This document shows positions 29,155 through 38,600 of a stretch of DNA of 64,000 bases, one piece after another (the first letter of the stretch is position 1; each line of letters starts with the position of its first letter). The translations under genes and the position numbers were made by a program. Source of the stretch: Planctomycetota bacterium (lineage in GTDB: Bacteria > Planctomycetota > PLA2); the NCBI GenBank assembly GCA_021776735.1, contig JAJFFH010000058.1, forward strand, positions 62,001-126,000, read 5' to 3'. The notes below the pieces were generated by a model. The model saw nothing but the letters and a program-made list of their open reading frames with translations. It searched no databases and was not told where the DNA came from.

Positions 29155-29516
29155 ACCGGCGCTTTCCGTCCCGCACCATGGCCGGGCTCTTCGCCTCGGT
29201 CGGCTTCCTGATCTTCGCGATCGGCGCGACGTACTTCGCGCTTCTCGTGCTCGCCGTCCAGGCACGCGAGGGAGCGAACGAACGCACCGTGGCCTACATC
29301 GAACTCGGACGCTACCTGACCGGGCGCCTCCCGTGGTACCTCGACGCGCGGCTGTACGGCGCGTCGTCGTTTTTGTGCGCGCTCTTGTCGCTCCTGTTCG
29401 GCAACCACAAACTCGCCCGCGTCACCCTCGTGCTTTCCGGCGCGGCGTTCATCGGCCTCGTCCTCTACCAGGACGAACTATGGCAGCTCATCACGAACTG
29501 GGCGCGCACGCGTTGA
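29151..29516 (+). CDS. Small membrane protein
   Basis: 121 residues with three hydrophobic helices (GLFASVGFLIFAIGATYFAL; ASSFLCALLSLLF; VTLVLSGAAFIGLVLY). GTG 29151 overlaps the adenosyltransferase stop (GTGA), so translation is coupled. It is not recognised. It could be a membrane partner of the cobalamin enzyme only by position. Confidence 0.8.
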   Translation: MNRRFPSRTMAGLFASVGFLIFAIGATYFALLVLAVQAREGANERTVAYIELGRYLTGRLPWYLDARLYGASSFLCALLSLLFGNHKLARVTLVLSGAAFIGLVLYQDELWQLITNWARTR

Positions 29517-29532
29517 GCAGGATTCCCCGGAC

Positions 29533-29567
29533 AGCAGCAAACGGACGGCGATGTCCGTCCCCCCTTG
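29533..29567 (+). repeat. Dispersed palindromic repeat, collapsed hairpin form
   Basis: The exact core at 29541-29553 sits within AGCAAACGGACGGCGATGTCCG. ACGGAC pairs with GTCCGT across a GGCGAT loop, and outer AGCAA pairs with TTGCT (29563-29567). It lies 25 bp after the small membrane protein gene. Confidence 0.7.
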
Positions 29568-29636
29568 CTCTCCTTCCTCTCATATTCTCTGCGTTTCTGC
29601 GGTGACTTCAACCAGGCGCCCCCGCCCCCCATAGGC

Positions 29637-29672
29637 CCCAAAAAAAGGGCCCGCCGCACACGCGGCAGGCCC
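29637..29672 (-). terminator. Rho-independent terminator (minus strand)
   Basis: GGGCC-C-GCCGC, loop ACAC, GCGGC-A-GGCCC (29647-29672), with an A-run at 29640-29646 giving a minus-strand U-tract. It ends the secreted-protein gene that stops at 29697. Confidence 0.8.
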
Positions 29673-29696
29673 AAGGGGGAGAGGGAATTCGCTTGT

Positions 29697-30440
29697 CTAG
29701 CCGTCGGTCGCCACATCGGCGGCCATGTCGGTCTTGGTGTCTGTTTCGCCACGCAGGTCCGAGGCATCGCGAGCCACGTCCTCGGGACGGTCATCGACCT
29801 CGACGTCGGGCCGGTCCGCGTCGGGCTTCGGGCAGCGGAAACCGTTGAAGGCGATGGTCTCGTTGCGATGGCCGGCGACACCGATCGTGCGGTTCTGCCA
29901 GGGCAGGTTGCGCGTACCCTTCAAGTCGCCGGAGATGTAGGCGTCGTTGTTGCGGCCGGGGTTCGCGCGGTTCAGGCCGAAGCGGATGCGGTTGAGCAGC
30001 ACGCGGCCCTTGCCGTAGCACCAGCGCACGGCGGCGACGATGTTGCCGTTGCCGGCGATGTCGATCGTGTTCGCGTTGTTCGTGTCGCGAGCGCGCAGGG
30101 CGAGGGCGAGGGCGACGGCGTTATCGCCGAGGACGGCGATGTGGCTGCCGGACGCATTCGCCTGGGCGTAGTAGCCGCCGCCAATCACGAGCGACGTGAT
30201 GCGGTGCGACTGGCGCTCGTCGTTGCGCTTTTTCAGCACGGCGCAGAACGCGTCGTCGTTGACGACCAGGATCAGGCTCGTCGCGTTGCTGATGTAGGTG
30301 ACGTCCCCGCCGGCGCCTTCAAGGTTCGCGACGTGCAGGTTGCCGATCATGACGTCTTCGCCCGGATGGAGCGTGCCGACATCGGCGAGAGAGAGTGTGG
30401 CCGTCAATAGAACGGCCGCGAGAGTGGTGATGGTCTTCAT
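29697..30440 (-). CDS. Secreted protein, probable beta-helix/repeat fold
   Basis: 247 residues. A signal peptide (MKTITTLAAVLLTATLSLA) is followed by an Asn/Gly/Ile-rich region reminiscent of parallel beta-helices (VMIGNLHVANLEGAGGD, NTIDIAGNGNIVAAVRW, RTIGVAGHRNETIAFNGF) and an acidic Asp/Thr-rich tail. AAGGAGGT just upstream of ATG 30440 is a strong ribosome binding site, suggesting high expression. No enzyme motif was recognised; it may be a surface or extracellular protein. It is followed by a clear terminator. Confidence 0.82.
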   Translation of the reverse strand: MKTITTLAAVLLTATLSLADVGTLHPGEDVMIGNLHVANLEGAGGDVTYISNATSLILVVNDDAFCAVLKKRNDERQSHRITSLVIGGGYYAQANASGSHIAVLGDNAVALALALRARDTNNANTIDIAGNGNIVAAVRWCYGKGRVLLNRIRFGLNRANPGRNNDAYISGDLKGTRNLPWQNRTIGVAGHRNETIAFNGFRCPKPDADRPDVEVDDRPEDVARDASDLRGETDTKTDMAADVATDG

Positions 30441-30455
30441 GGTTTCGTACCTCCT

Positions 30456-31034
30456 TCAGCGCTCGTGCGCCACGAGTTGGCGCACGAGCTGGTCCGTATC
30501 TCTCCCCCCGGTGCGTTCAATCTTCTTCCACGCGTCGTAGTCGCCGCGGCCGAGCACGCCGCGCAGGAAGTCCTCGCGCTTGCGCTTGAACCCGCGCATG
30601 GACTCGACCGCACGTCGCCGCGACTCGGGGTCGTCCAGCAATGCGGACGTCACTTCCCAGGAGTGGTCGCGCAGCTTCTGTTTGTAGTCCACGTGGTAGC
30701 TCCGGATGCGCTGCGCCGCGTCGTCGCCGAGCCGGGGCAGATGACGCCGCATCCGATCAACCAGGTCGTCGGCCTCGGGCGAGCCAACGGGTCTGGCCTT
30801 CACGGATGCGGAGCCGTCCGCCCCGGACTTGGATGTCGCGGCGGGCGCGTGATCGACCGGTACGGGCACGGGCGCCAGAGCCGCGGCCCCGTCGTGCACC
30901 TGGGCGGCGACGGAGTCGGGGACGGGAGGCCGGGTGTTCGGGACTCGAACGCGCGGTTCGCCGGTGCTCCCAAAGAGCGCGCCGGTGGTGGCCGTGGCTA
31001 CCAGCAGCACCGAGCCCAGTACCAGTCGTTTCAT
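30456..31034 (-). CDS. Uncharacterised secreted protein
   Basis: 192 residues. A signal peptide (MKRLVLGSVLLVATATTGALFG) is followed by a Pro/Ala-rich linker (PVPVPVDHAPAAT) and a charged helical C-terminal domain of about 110 residues (VDRMRRHLPRLGDDAAQRIRS). It lies 15 bp upstream of the beta-helix-like gene in the same direction, so it is probably one transcript. AAGGG 7 nt before ATG 31034 supports the start. No family was recognised. Confidence 0.78.
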   Translation of the reverse strand: MKRLVLGSVLLVATATTGALFGSTGEPRVRVPNTRPPVPDSVAAQVHDGAAALAPVPVPVDHAPAATSKSGADGSASVKARPVGSPEADDLVDRMRRHLPRLGDDAAQRIRSYHVDYKQKLRDHSWEVTSALLDDPESRRRAVESMRGFKRKREDFLRGVLGRGDYDAWKKIERTGGRDTDQLVRQLVAHER

Positions 31035-31396
31035 GGCGGGCCCTTATGCAGCCCCAGTGCCAAAGCGTACGGACGGCGATTCACGCCCCACCGTTCGTCA
31101 CTACTGACGAAACGTCGTCAAAACCCACCGTCGAACAGCCGCTGCGCGGCTTTCTCACGCGCGGCTGGCGTGCCATACCCAGCCCGGCACAAAAGAGCGA
31201 AGTTGGACGGCAGACCGGTTCGAGGACATCGCCGTCCGTCCGCTGTGCTCGTTGGATAACCCCGCAAGGGAGCCCACGGACGGCGATTCGCACTCCAAAA
31301 CCATCCTTTTGATCCCGGCTCGGTATGGACTGCCAGAGGGGCAACCCCATGTCCCGGCGGATACGCCAGCGAGCGGGCGCATCGGCCAGCGAGCAG
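31035..31396. repeat. 362-bp gene-free region carrying three copies of the dispersed palindromic repeat
   Basis: Copies lie at 31069-31081 (plus, ending T), 31227-31239 (minus, exact) and 31276-31288 (plus, ending T). Each has the flanking GC/CG arm sequence (AAAGCGT before the first, CCGCT after the second). The second may pair with a diverged left arm at about 31196-31214 (AGCGAAGTTGGACGGCAG). No protein-coding sequence is supported. It is the densest cluster of this element in the window. Confidence 0.7.
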
Positions 31397-33394
31397 CTAC
31401 GGCGTGGCCGGCTCGGACTTGCGGGCGAACATGCCCGGGGCGTACGGCACGATGCGGCCTTCGATCGCCGAGGCGGCGACCGTCAGCGGCGAGGCGAGAT
31501 AGAGGCGGCCCGGGCCGGAGCGGCCCGTGTAGTTGCGGTTGATCGCCGAGACCGTGACCTGCTCGCGGTCTTCCGAGACGCCGGGGCCGCAGCCGATACA
31601 TGCGCCGCAGCCCGGGTCGATGATCGTCGCGCCTGCCTTCCGAAAGACCTCGGTGTGGCCCTGCTGCTCGCAGTGGTCCTTCACTTCGCGCGAGCCGTAC
31701 TGAATAAAAAAGCTCACGCCGTCCGCGACACGACGGCCGGACTCTACTGCGTCCTTGAGCACGCGGGCGTACATGTCGAGGTCGTCGATCTTGCCCGCCG
31801 TGCACGAGCCCGCGTACGCAATGTCGACCTTCACCTCGCCGAGGTCGTCGATGTAGGCGCCGTTGGTCGGGTCGCTCGGGATCCCCTTGTCGGGATCTCC
31901 CGGGTGGGCGACCATCGGACGCAACTTCGCGAGGTCGATCTCGTGAACCCCGCCCGCGTACTCAGCGCCCTCGTCCGGCGCGACGAACCGGGCACGGAGG
32001 CGCGCGGCATCGGCATCCGGACGACGCTCGAGAATCCACCGCAGCGTCTCCTCGTCGGCCTCGACCATGCCCGCGCGCGCCGAGCACTCCGTCGCCATGT
32101 TGGCCAGGGTGGCGCGCTCATCCATCGACAAGCCGGCGATGCCCGGCCCGCCGAATTCCATGCAGCGGTTCAGCGTCTGCCCGCGGCGCACGAACGTCAT
32201 CAGGATGAACAACATCAGATCCTTCGCCGTGCAGTCCGCCCGCAGTTCTCCCTTCAGCTCGAACCGGATCGACTCGGGCACCGTCAGCGGCGTGCAGCCC
32301 GCGTGGATCAGGTTGGCGTACTCGGTTGCACCGACGCCGTGCGCGTAGGCATTGCTACCGCCGCCCATTGTCGTGTGGCTGTCCGTCGCCAGGATGAGAT
32401 CACCCGGCTCGATGATCTTTTCGCGTGCGACCTGATGACAGATGCCGGGCGACGTCCCGTCCTTGACGGAGAAGTCCTGCACACCGGTGTGTTCTTGAAA
32501 GACACGCTGCAGCTCGCGCAGGGTCTCGATCTTGTCCGCGAACGGCATCATCTTCTTCACGCCGTCCGCGTAAAACAAATGATCCTCGAACACCGCGAAC
32601 TTCGCCGGGTTGGGCAGGTGGTAGTCCTCGCCGAACTCCTCTTGCAGGAAGTAGTGGACCTGTGCCGTCGTGAATTCGTGGCTGTAGCCGCCATCGACCT
32701 GGGCCAGGACCGCGTCGCCGTCCTTGACGCACTCGCCGCCGCGAACCAGATGGCGCGCGATGACCTTTTCCGCCATCGTCATCGGCCGGGACTCCGTGTC
32801 CAGGCGCGGCAGATCGACCTTGTTGGCGGCAAGCGCCTTGCTGAAACGAAACAAACCGCCGTGCTGCACGACCAGCCGCGTGATGGCGTCGTACCCGGTC
32901 GTGAACTCCTCGAGCGCGACCTCCTCGCCGGACTGGAGCCGACGCAGGATGTCGTAGTTCGCCATGAGCACGCCCTGGTTGATGTTGTTGCGGGCGTGGA
33001 TCGGCGCGAAGCTGGCCGCGATGACAATCCGGATCCCGGACCACTTCTCGGCCTGGACCGCCGTCTCGCGCGACGAGCCGACGCCCTTGCGCTCGCCGGA
33101 AACGATCACTTCGAAATCGCCGTCGTACAGCGACCGTTCGGGGACCACCCGCCGCCCATCCTCGACGAGGCCGGCGTACGCGTTCTTGGCCAGCTCTTCC
33201 GGCTTGTAGTCGAAGCAGACCCACGCCGGCGTCATCACGTCGGTGTTGATGTCGTCGAGCAGATCCCCGGGGGAAACGTCGTCCATCGTCAGGTTCAGCT
33301 CGCCCGCGAGTTGCCGCCGGATCAGCTCGAAGTCCTTCGTCAGAAAGAGGACGCGCTTGCCGGGGTCGAGCGAGACTGAGGGTGACGTTTCCAT
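31397..33394 (-). CDS. Aconitase/isopropylmalate-dehydratase family protein with swivel domain first
   Basis: 665 residues. The N-terminal about 200 residues contain the LeuD/AcnA swivel-like region (DDINTDVMTP and SGERKGVGSSRETA). From about 210 the LeuC-like catalytic part follows (MTMAEKVIARH, DGTSPGICHQ, ATDSHTTMGGG). The [4Fe-4S] cluster ligands are expected in AGSCTAGK and DPGCGACIGCGPG. The swivel domain precedes the cluster domain, the reverse of classical aconitase. Substrate could be isopropylmalate, homoaconitate or another hydroxy acid. GGAGGT abuts ATG 33394 with no spacer, so initiation may be poor. Confidence 0.88.
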   Translation of the reverse strand: METSPSVSLDPGKRVLFLTKDFELIRRQLAGELNLTMDDVSPGDLLDDINTDVMTPAWVCFDYKPEELAKNAYAGLVEDGRRVVPERSLYDGDFEVIVSGERKGVGSSRETAVQAEKWSGIRIVIAASFAPIHARNNINQGVLMANYDILRRLQSGEEVALEEFTTGYDAITRLVVQHGGLFRFSKALAANKVDLPRLDTESRPMTMAEKVIARHLVRGGECVKDGDAVLAQVDGGYSHEFTTAQVHYFLQEEFGEDYHLPNPAKFAVFEDHLFYADGVKKMMPFADKIETLRELQRVFQEHTGVQDFSVKDGTSPGICHQVAREKIIEPGDLILATDSHTTMGGGSNAYAHGVGATEYANLIHAGCTPLTVPESIRFELKGELRADCTAKDLMLFILMTFVRRGQTLNRCMEFGGPGIAGLSMDERATLANMATECSARAGMVEADEETLRWILERRPDADAARLRARFVAPDEGAEYAGGVHEIDLAKLRPMVAHPGDPDKGIPSDPTNGAYIDDLGEVKVDIAYAGSCTAGKIDDLDMYARVLKDAVESGRRVADGVSFFIQYGSREVKDHCEQQGHTEVFRKAGATIIDPGCGACIGCGPGVSEDREQVTVSAINRNYTGRSGPGRLYLASPLTVAASAIEGRIVPYAPGMFARKSEPATP

Positions 33395-33489
33395 ACCTCC
33401 ATTCTAGGCGGCAGCGCCAGCCCGCATTACGCGCGCGCGCCAAGTCCCCAATCTTCATTCGTGCCGAGGACGATGTCCTTGTGGGGGAC

Positions 33490-34365
33490 TCACGCCAGGA
33501 GCAGCGTCACGATGCCGGCGACCGCCAGAAGCGAGCCGGCGATCGCACCGCCGCCAACGCGCTCGCGAAGCACAAGGATCGCGATCGGCAGCGTAAACAG
33601 TGGCGTTGTCGAGTGCAGCGCGCTGGCCACGGCGGACTCGGTACGCGCAATCCCGAGCTGCATCAGTCCCAGACCCAAAAACGTCCCCACGAACGCGGCG
33701 GGCACGAGCCGCGACACCGGCCCACGCGCCATGAGCCGTCTCAGATTGGGACCAAGGTCTCCGCGAACAAGCCCCAAAACGGCGAGCATCGCGGTGGCCG
33801 ACACGAGCCGCAGGGCGGTCGAAGACAAAACGTCCATACCCTGCAGGCCGCGCTTGGAGAGCAGCGTCCCGCCCGCCTGGCACGCCGCCGCCACGCCCGC
33901 GAGCAAGAGGCCGCGCGAGGTCACGGACGGCTCCTCGCCATGCGGACGAAAGTAGACGACGAGGCCCACGCCGGCGGTCGCCGCAAGAACGCCGGCCACT
34001 TGCTGCACGCCAAGCAGCTCGTTCAAAAACACCGCCCCACCCAGCGCCGTCAGCACGGGACCCAGCCCGGCGAAGAGCGCGGTGCGATGCGCGCCCAACT
34101 GCCCCAGCGCCAAAAACAACAACGTATCGCCGAGCGCCAGGCCGACGACACCGGACAGCGCGATAAAAACCTGATCTCCCAGCGGCGCCGGACGCCAGCC
34201 TGCCACGAGTGTGCACGCAAGAAACAGCGCCGACCCGATGATCCCCTTGAACAGGTTGACCGGCCGCGCACCGATCCCGCGCACATCGCGTGCAAACAGA
34301 TTGAGCCCTATCGCCCAGCACAACGCCGCCCCCAGCGACGCGATCTCCCCGACCGGAAACTCCAT
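33490..34365 (-). CDS. EamA/DMT-family transporter
   Basis: 291 residues with about ten hydrophobic helices arranged as two EamA repeats (first starts GEIASLGAALCWAIGLNLF; second starts SRGLLLAGVAAACQAGGTLL). It is an inner-membrane drug/metabolite-superfamily exporter or importer of unknown substrate. ATG 34365 is chosen because the first membrane helix follows at once. It is divergent from the thioredoxin-like gene. Confidence 0.9.
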   Translation of the reverse strand: MEFPVGEIASLGAALCWAIGLNLFARDVRGIGARPVNLFKGIIGSALFLACTLVAGWRPAPLGDQVFIALSGVVGLALGDTLLFLALGQLGAHRTALFAGLGPVLTALGGAVFLNELLGVQQVAGVLAATAGVGLVVYFRPHGEEPSVTSRGLLLAGVAAACQAGGTLLSKRGLQGMDVLSSTALRLVSATAMLAVLGLVRGDLGPNLRRLMARGPVSRLVPAAFVGTFLGLGLMQLGIARTESAVASALHSTTPLFTLPIAILVLRERVGGGAIAGSLLAVAGIVTLLLA

Positions 34366-34465
34366 GGCCGTCTTGTGCCAGCGACCGCAAGAAACGACGA
34401 CTGCCCCAAATAAGGCGCTGCCGATTGGAAGGACCGAACAACCGAGCCGCGTACCAACTCGTGAA

Positions 34466-35560
34466 ATGCGCACGTGTCTCGTCACCCTCCTCGCCTCCGC
34501 CGCACTGTGCGCGGGGGCGAAAAAGAAGATCGACTGGAAGCTGGACGCCGCTACGGCCAACGCCGCAGCACGCAAGGCCAACAGACTGCTCATGGTCTTC
34601 ATCACCGGCCCCAAGACCTGACCCGGCAAGGCACTCCTGCGGCCCGGCGGGCTGTTCACCAAGGCCGAAGTCATCGATGCCGTCAACAAGCACGCGGTCG
34701 CCGTCGAACTGGCCCAAACCAATCTCGACCCGGCGGCCATGCCGTACTTCAAGAAGCGCCGCAACATGATGTCGAACCTGCTGCTCGTGGCCCCAAACGG
34801 CAAACTGCTGTTCGAGGACGAGGGTTCGTGCACGACCGCGATGACCACAAACGCCTTTCTCCGCATCCTCGAGAAAGCCGCGACAAGGCGGACCGAACCG
34901 GACAAAAAGCAAACGGACGGCGATGCCCCCAAGGGCCCGTTCCTGCGCCGCGCACTCCTCGCCATGGAAACTGAAGGCGCGCTGCTCACCGGTCGGCTGG
35001 CACGCCAGAACCCGGTCGCCGGATTCGGCATGGGCGCCGACTTCGTCGGCACCGTCCGGGTCTCGTTTCGCCGCGACGGCACACAAGTGGTGCTCGCCGG
35101 CGAAGGCGCAACGCTCAAGCTCACCCGCCGCGACGACAAGTTCCGAAAGGAACTGACCTGGACGGGCGACCGCATGCCGACGTTGGGCCGCACCGTCGCC
35201 GAGCTAACTCTCCTGGCCGACCCGGCGGGTCTCGCACGCCACATCCGCGACGTGAAAGGGCACGCCAACGAAGACATCGCGGGCGTAACCTACCGCCGCT
35301 TCGACGCAACCCTGAAAATGCCGCGGCCGCCGCGCCGGATGATGCAGCTCTCCGACAAGAACGTGGTGTTGACCGTTCACGTCGGCAAGAAAGACGGCCG
35401 GGTCCGCGCCATCAAGCTGCACATCGAACGGAGCTTCCCGGCCAACATGAGAATGCAAACCGCCGGCGGCCCGCAGGCCGTGCCGAACTTCATCACCGAT
35501 TACACGCTGCGCGCGGCGGTTTCCGAATCGCCTGCCCCCGCCCCCCCCTCAAACAAATAG
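34466..35560 (+). CDS. Secreted thioredoxin-like protein with in-frame TGA at the expected redox loop
   Basis: A signal peptide from ATG 34466 (MRTCLVTLLASAALCAGA) leads into a thioredoxin-like beta strand (RLLMVFITGPKT). TGA at 34619-34621 (codon 52) follows, and the same frame then continues for 312 codons (PGKALLRPGGLF...YFKKRRNMMSNLLLVAPNGKLLF). The TGA sits where the first Cys of a CxxC-type site is expected. It may be a selenocysteine codon, a nonsense mutation or a sequencing error. Residues after about 150 form a separate beta-rich domain. An in-frame repeat copy encodes KKQTDGDAP. The frame ends next to a C-rich repeat. Confidence 0.65.
34906..34925 (+). repeat. Dispersed palindromic repeat inside the thioredoxin-like gene
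   Basis: AAAGCAAACGGACGGCGATG, exact core at 34913-34925, read in frame as KQTDGDA. It lies in the linker between the thioredoxin-like part and the C-terminal domain. Confidence 0.7.
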
Positions 35561-35601
35561 TCATTCTGCCAAGCCATCGCCGAACGCCGTTTCCATGAAT
35601 A

Positions 35602-38600
35602 ATGCGGTGCGTGCGGCTTGTCGGCCTGCTCTTGCTTCTGCTTCCTACGCGTGAGGCGACCGCCGATGAGAGCGCAGCACTCGTCCTCCTGCTCAAGGAT
35701 CGCGACCGCGGCGTGCGTTACGCGGCGGCGATGGCGCTCGGGAAGGCGGGCCTGCATCTGGAGCGGGTCGTGCCGCTGCTCGACGATCCCGTGTGGTGTG
35801 TGCGGCAGGCGGCGGAGAACGCGTTTGTTCTTGCCGGCGAGGAGCGCGCGTTGGATCATCTCGCGCCCGCGTTGCGCAACGGATCGGCGGCCGCGCGACT
35901 CGGGGCAGCCGAGGCGTTGGCGCGGCTCGGGAGGGGCGCGACACCGCTGCTGCGCGCGGCGCTGAAGGACCGCGAGCCGGCCGTCGTTGTGGCCGCGCTG
36001 GACGGATTACTGCATCGCGTGCGGGCGGTACGGCAAGCGGTGGCGGTCGATCTCGAGCCTCTGCTGCGCGCCGGGAACGAACAGGTTCAGTCGGCCGCGC
36101 AGCGCCTGGTGGACTCGCTTGAGCCGGCGGAAGAGCCGGACAAGAAACGAGCCCTCGCCAAGATCGGAGACGCCTCGGAGCTCGAGGAGGCCGATACGCC
36201 CGCCGTGATCGCGCGCTGGCGGTCGTTCCGCCCGGACCTCGAGTCGACGGACGCTGCCGTGCGCGTCGCATCGGTACGCGTGCTGGGGCGACAAGGCAAG
36301 CCCGTACTTGGCGCTTGCGCCGATCCGTGCTCCGACGTGCGCGCGATGGCGGCCCGCTTTGCCGGCAGCCCAAACGTGCTCGTACGACTGCTTGCCGACA
36401 AGAACTGGCGCGTGCGGCGCAACGCCCTTCGCTCGCTGGGACGCATTCGGGCACGCGCGGACGCGGTGGCGCCCTTTCTGGCCGATCCGAACCTATCACT
36501 CGCCTGGGCTGCGGCCGACGCGCTGAGACGAATCGGCGGTCCTGCCGCCCTGCCCGTGGCGCACGTCCTGGCTGGCGGGAATCCGGCGGTTCTCCGCCTC
36601 GCGCCGTCGATCTTCGGCGCGGCGGGCAAGCACGGCGCGCCCGCCGTCGGTGCGCTCGCCCATCTGCTTGCGCACGACGACGTCAACGTGCGCGACGTCG
36701 CCGCGCAGTGTCTGGCGCGCGTCGGTCGCAGCGCCCTCGATCCCACGCCGGCGCTCGTCGCGGCCCTGGAGGATCCGCGGCTGTGCGTCGTGGCAAACGC
36801 AGCGCGCGCCCTCGCCCGACTCGGCCCTACACCGCCGCTGGTCGCCGCCTTGCGGTCCAAACGGGCCCGCGTTCGCGCGTACGCCGCATTCGCCCTGGGC
36901 GAGGCTCTCGGCGCGCGCCGCGGACTCGCGTACCTGCCCTACGAGCCCCGTCTCCCGGTCCTCGACGCGGGCACGCCCCCGGACCCCCTGATCAAAATCT
37001 CGGGACTCGCCAAACTCCCTCGGCTCGCGCGTATCCGACGCGCCCGCCGCGGGTTGTGGTCACGCGATCCGGCGGTCGCACTCGCGTGCGCTGCGGCGCT
37101 GGACTACGACGAGATGGACGCGCGCGAGTGCGAGCGCGCGGTCGAGCTCCTGTTGCCGGAGGGGCTGCGGTCCGGCAGTCCCATCGACTTCGAGAAGCTG
37201 CGCAGTTACCTCGGCAGCACGGAACTCGGCGCGTTCCTGGAGTACTTTTGCCGGGCGCGCGCGACCGCTCCGACGCGCAAGAGCGTCTACGGCGCGCTTC
37301 ACAGGCTGCCGCGCTCCGACGACATTCCGATGCTTGGTCACTTCCGCCGTTCGGAGGACTCGATCCGACTCGGTGGATTTGGCGAGCTCCTGCAGCCGTA
37401 CCGGTACACGGCGCGGTTTCCGCGGGATCGCAGCGGCCTGTGGGACGCCATCGAGCGATTCGGTGACATCCCCGCTCCCGAGCGCTGGTGGCTTCTTGAG
37501 CTCGACGCGATCCCGGCGGCGCGTGCAGCGCTGCTTGTCGAGGTCGCCCGGCGGCATGCCGATGACGAGGACGCGCGAGCTACGCACAGCTGGGTGGGGC
37601 TCAAGGCTCTCGGCGCCACACGCGATGCGGAGTCGAAGCACTACCTGCGACATGTGGTCGCTGGCGGTTCGGAGGAGCAGCGCGTGTTCGCGCTGGCAGC
37701 ACTCGCGCAACGCGGGAGTTTGCCCGCACTCGTACGGCTGGTCAGAAAATCTGCAACCGACGCACAGGTGCTGGGCCTCTTGCTGGAGTCGTTTCCGCGG
37801 CTGGCCAACCGTGTCTTGCGCGAACGTCTCGCCGACCCGAAAGCCGCACGCGCGTGTGCCGAGCTCGTCCACGAGACGCTGTACCACGGCGGCTATCTTC
37901 ATGGACTGCGCGTGGACGCGGACACGTTCCTCGGAATCGAACCGTCACTGCAACTCGCGCAACTCGACGACGACGCCCTGCTCACGATCGCCCTGCGGGT
38001 ACCGGGTTGTGGGACGCGCCGCGTGGCCCAGGCGCTGCTCGACGGCATCGCGCCGAGACCGCCCGCCCTGTGGCTCGAATACGATTGTCCGTTGCAGCTC
38101 GACAGCGCGCACACGTTCCTGAGCGCGATGGCGCGAAGACGCTACATGGCGACTCTGCGCGGATGGGGGCGGCATGCGGACCCGGACGTGCGCGCATTCG
38201 CCTTTCGGCGTCTGATCCGTCTCGGTGATCTCGCGCTACAGGACGCGATCCTCGCGTGGCTCGCCAAGCACCCGGCCGAACTCGACGGGCTTGCCGAAGC
38301 TGACGGGCCTTCCAAAACGATCCGCTACCCGGGACTCTTGCCACTGCTGATCCAACGGGCACGAACCAACGACAGCGAAAGCGACTGGCTCGACGTGCTG
38401 TACTACCAGGGAGGGCCGATTCTTTTGCTCGAGCTACTGACACGCGCGGAACGCAGCCGGCTCGAGGAACTCTGCGCGGCAGGGCGCGGGCTCGAATGGA
38501 CGCGGGACATGCTCCGCCGACACCCCGATCTGCATTGGACGGATCACGGCCATGTCCGATCGCCGTGGCTGCTCGACGAACTCCGTCGGCGGCTTGCGTC

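Noticed and set aside
30131-30142. GGACGGCGATG in the beta-helix-like secreted protein gene, and similar partial strings at 58411 and 60192
   Set aside because: They match only the inner part of the core, lack the arms and encode ordinary conserved-looking residues.
31035-31396. Three repeat copies considered as a CRISPR array
   Set aside because: Copies alternate in orientation, spacing is irregular, and no cas genes are near.
35574-35596. CATCGCCGAACGCCGTTTCC before the large HEAT protein gene
   Set aside because: It could be a decayed repeat copy with an insertion, but too many changes separate it from the core.
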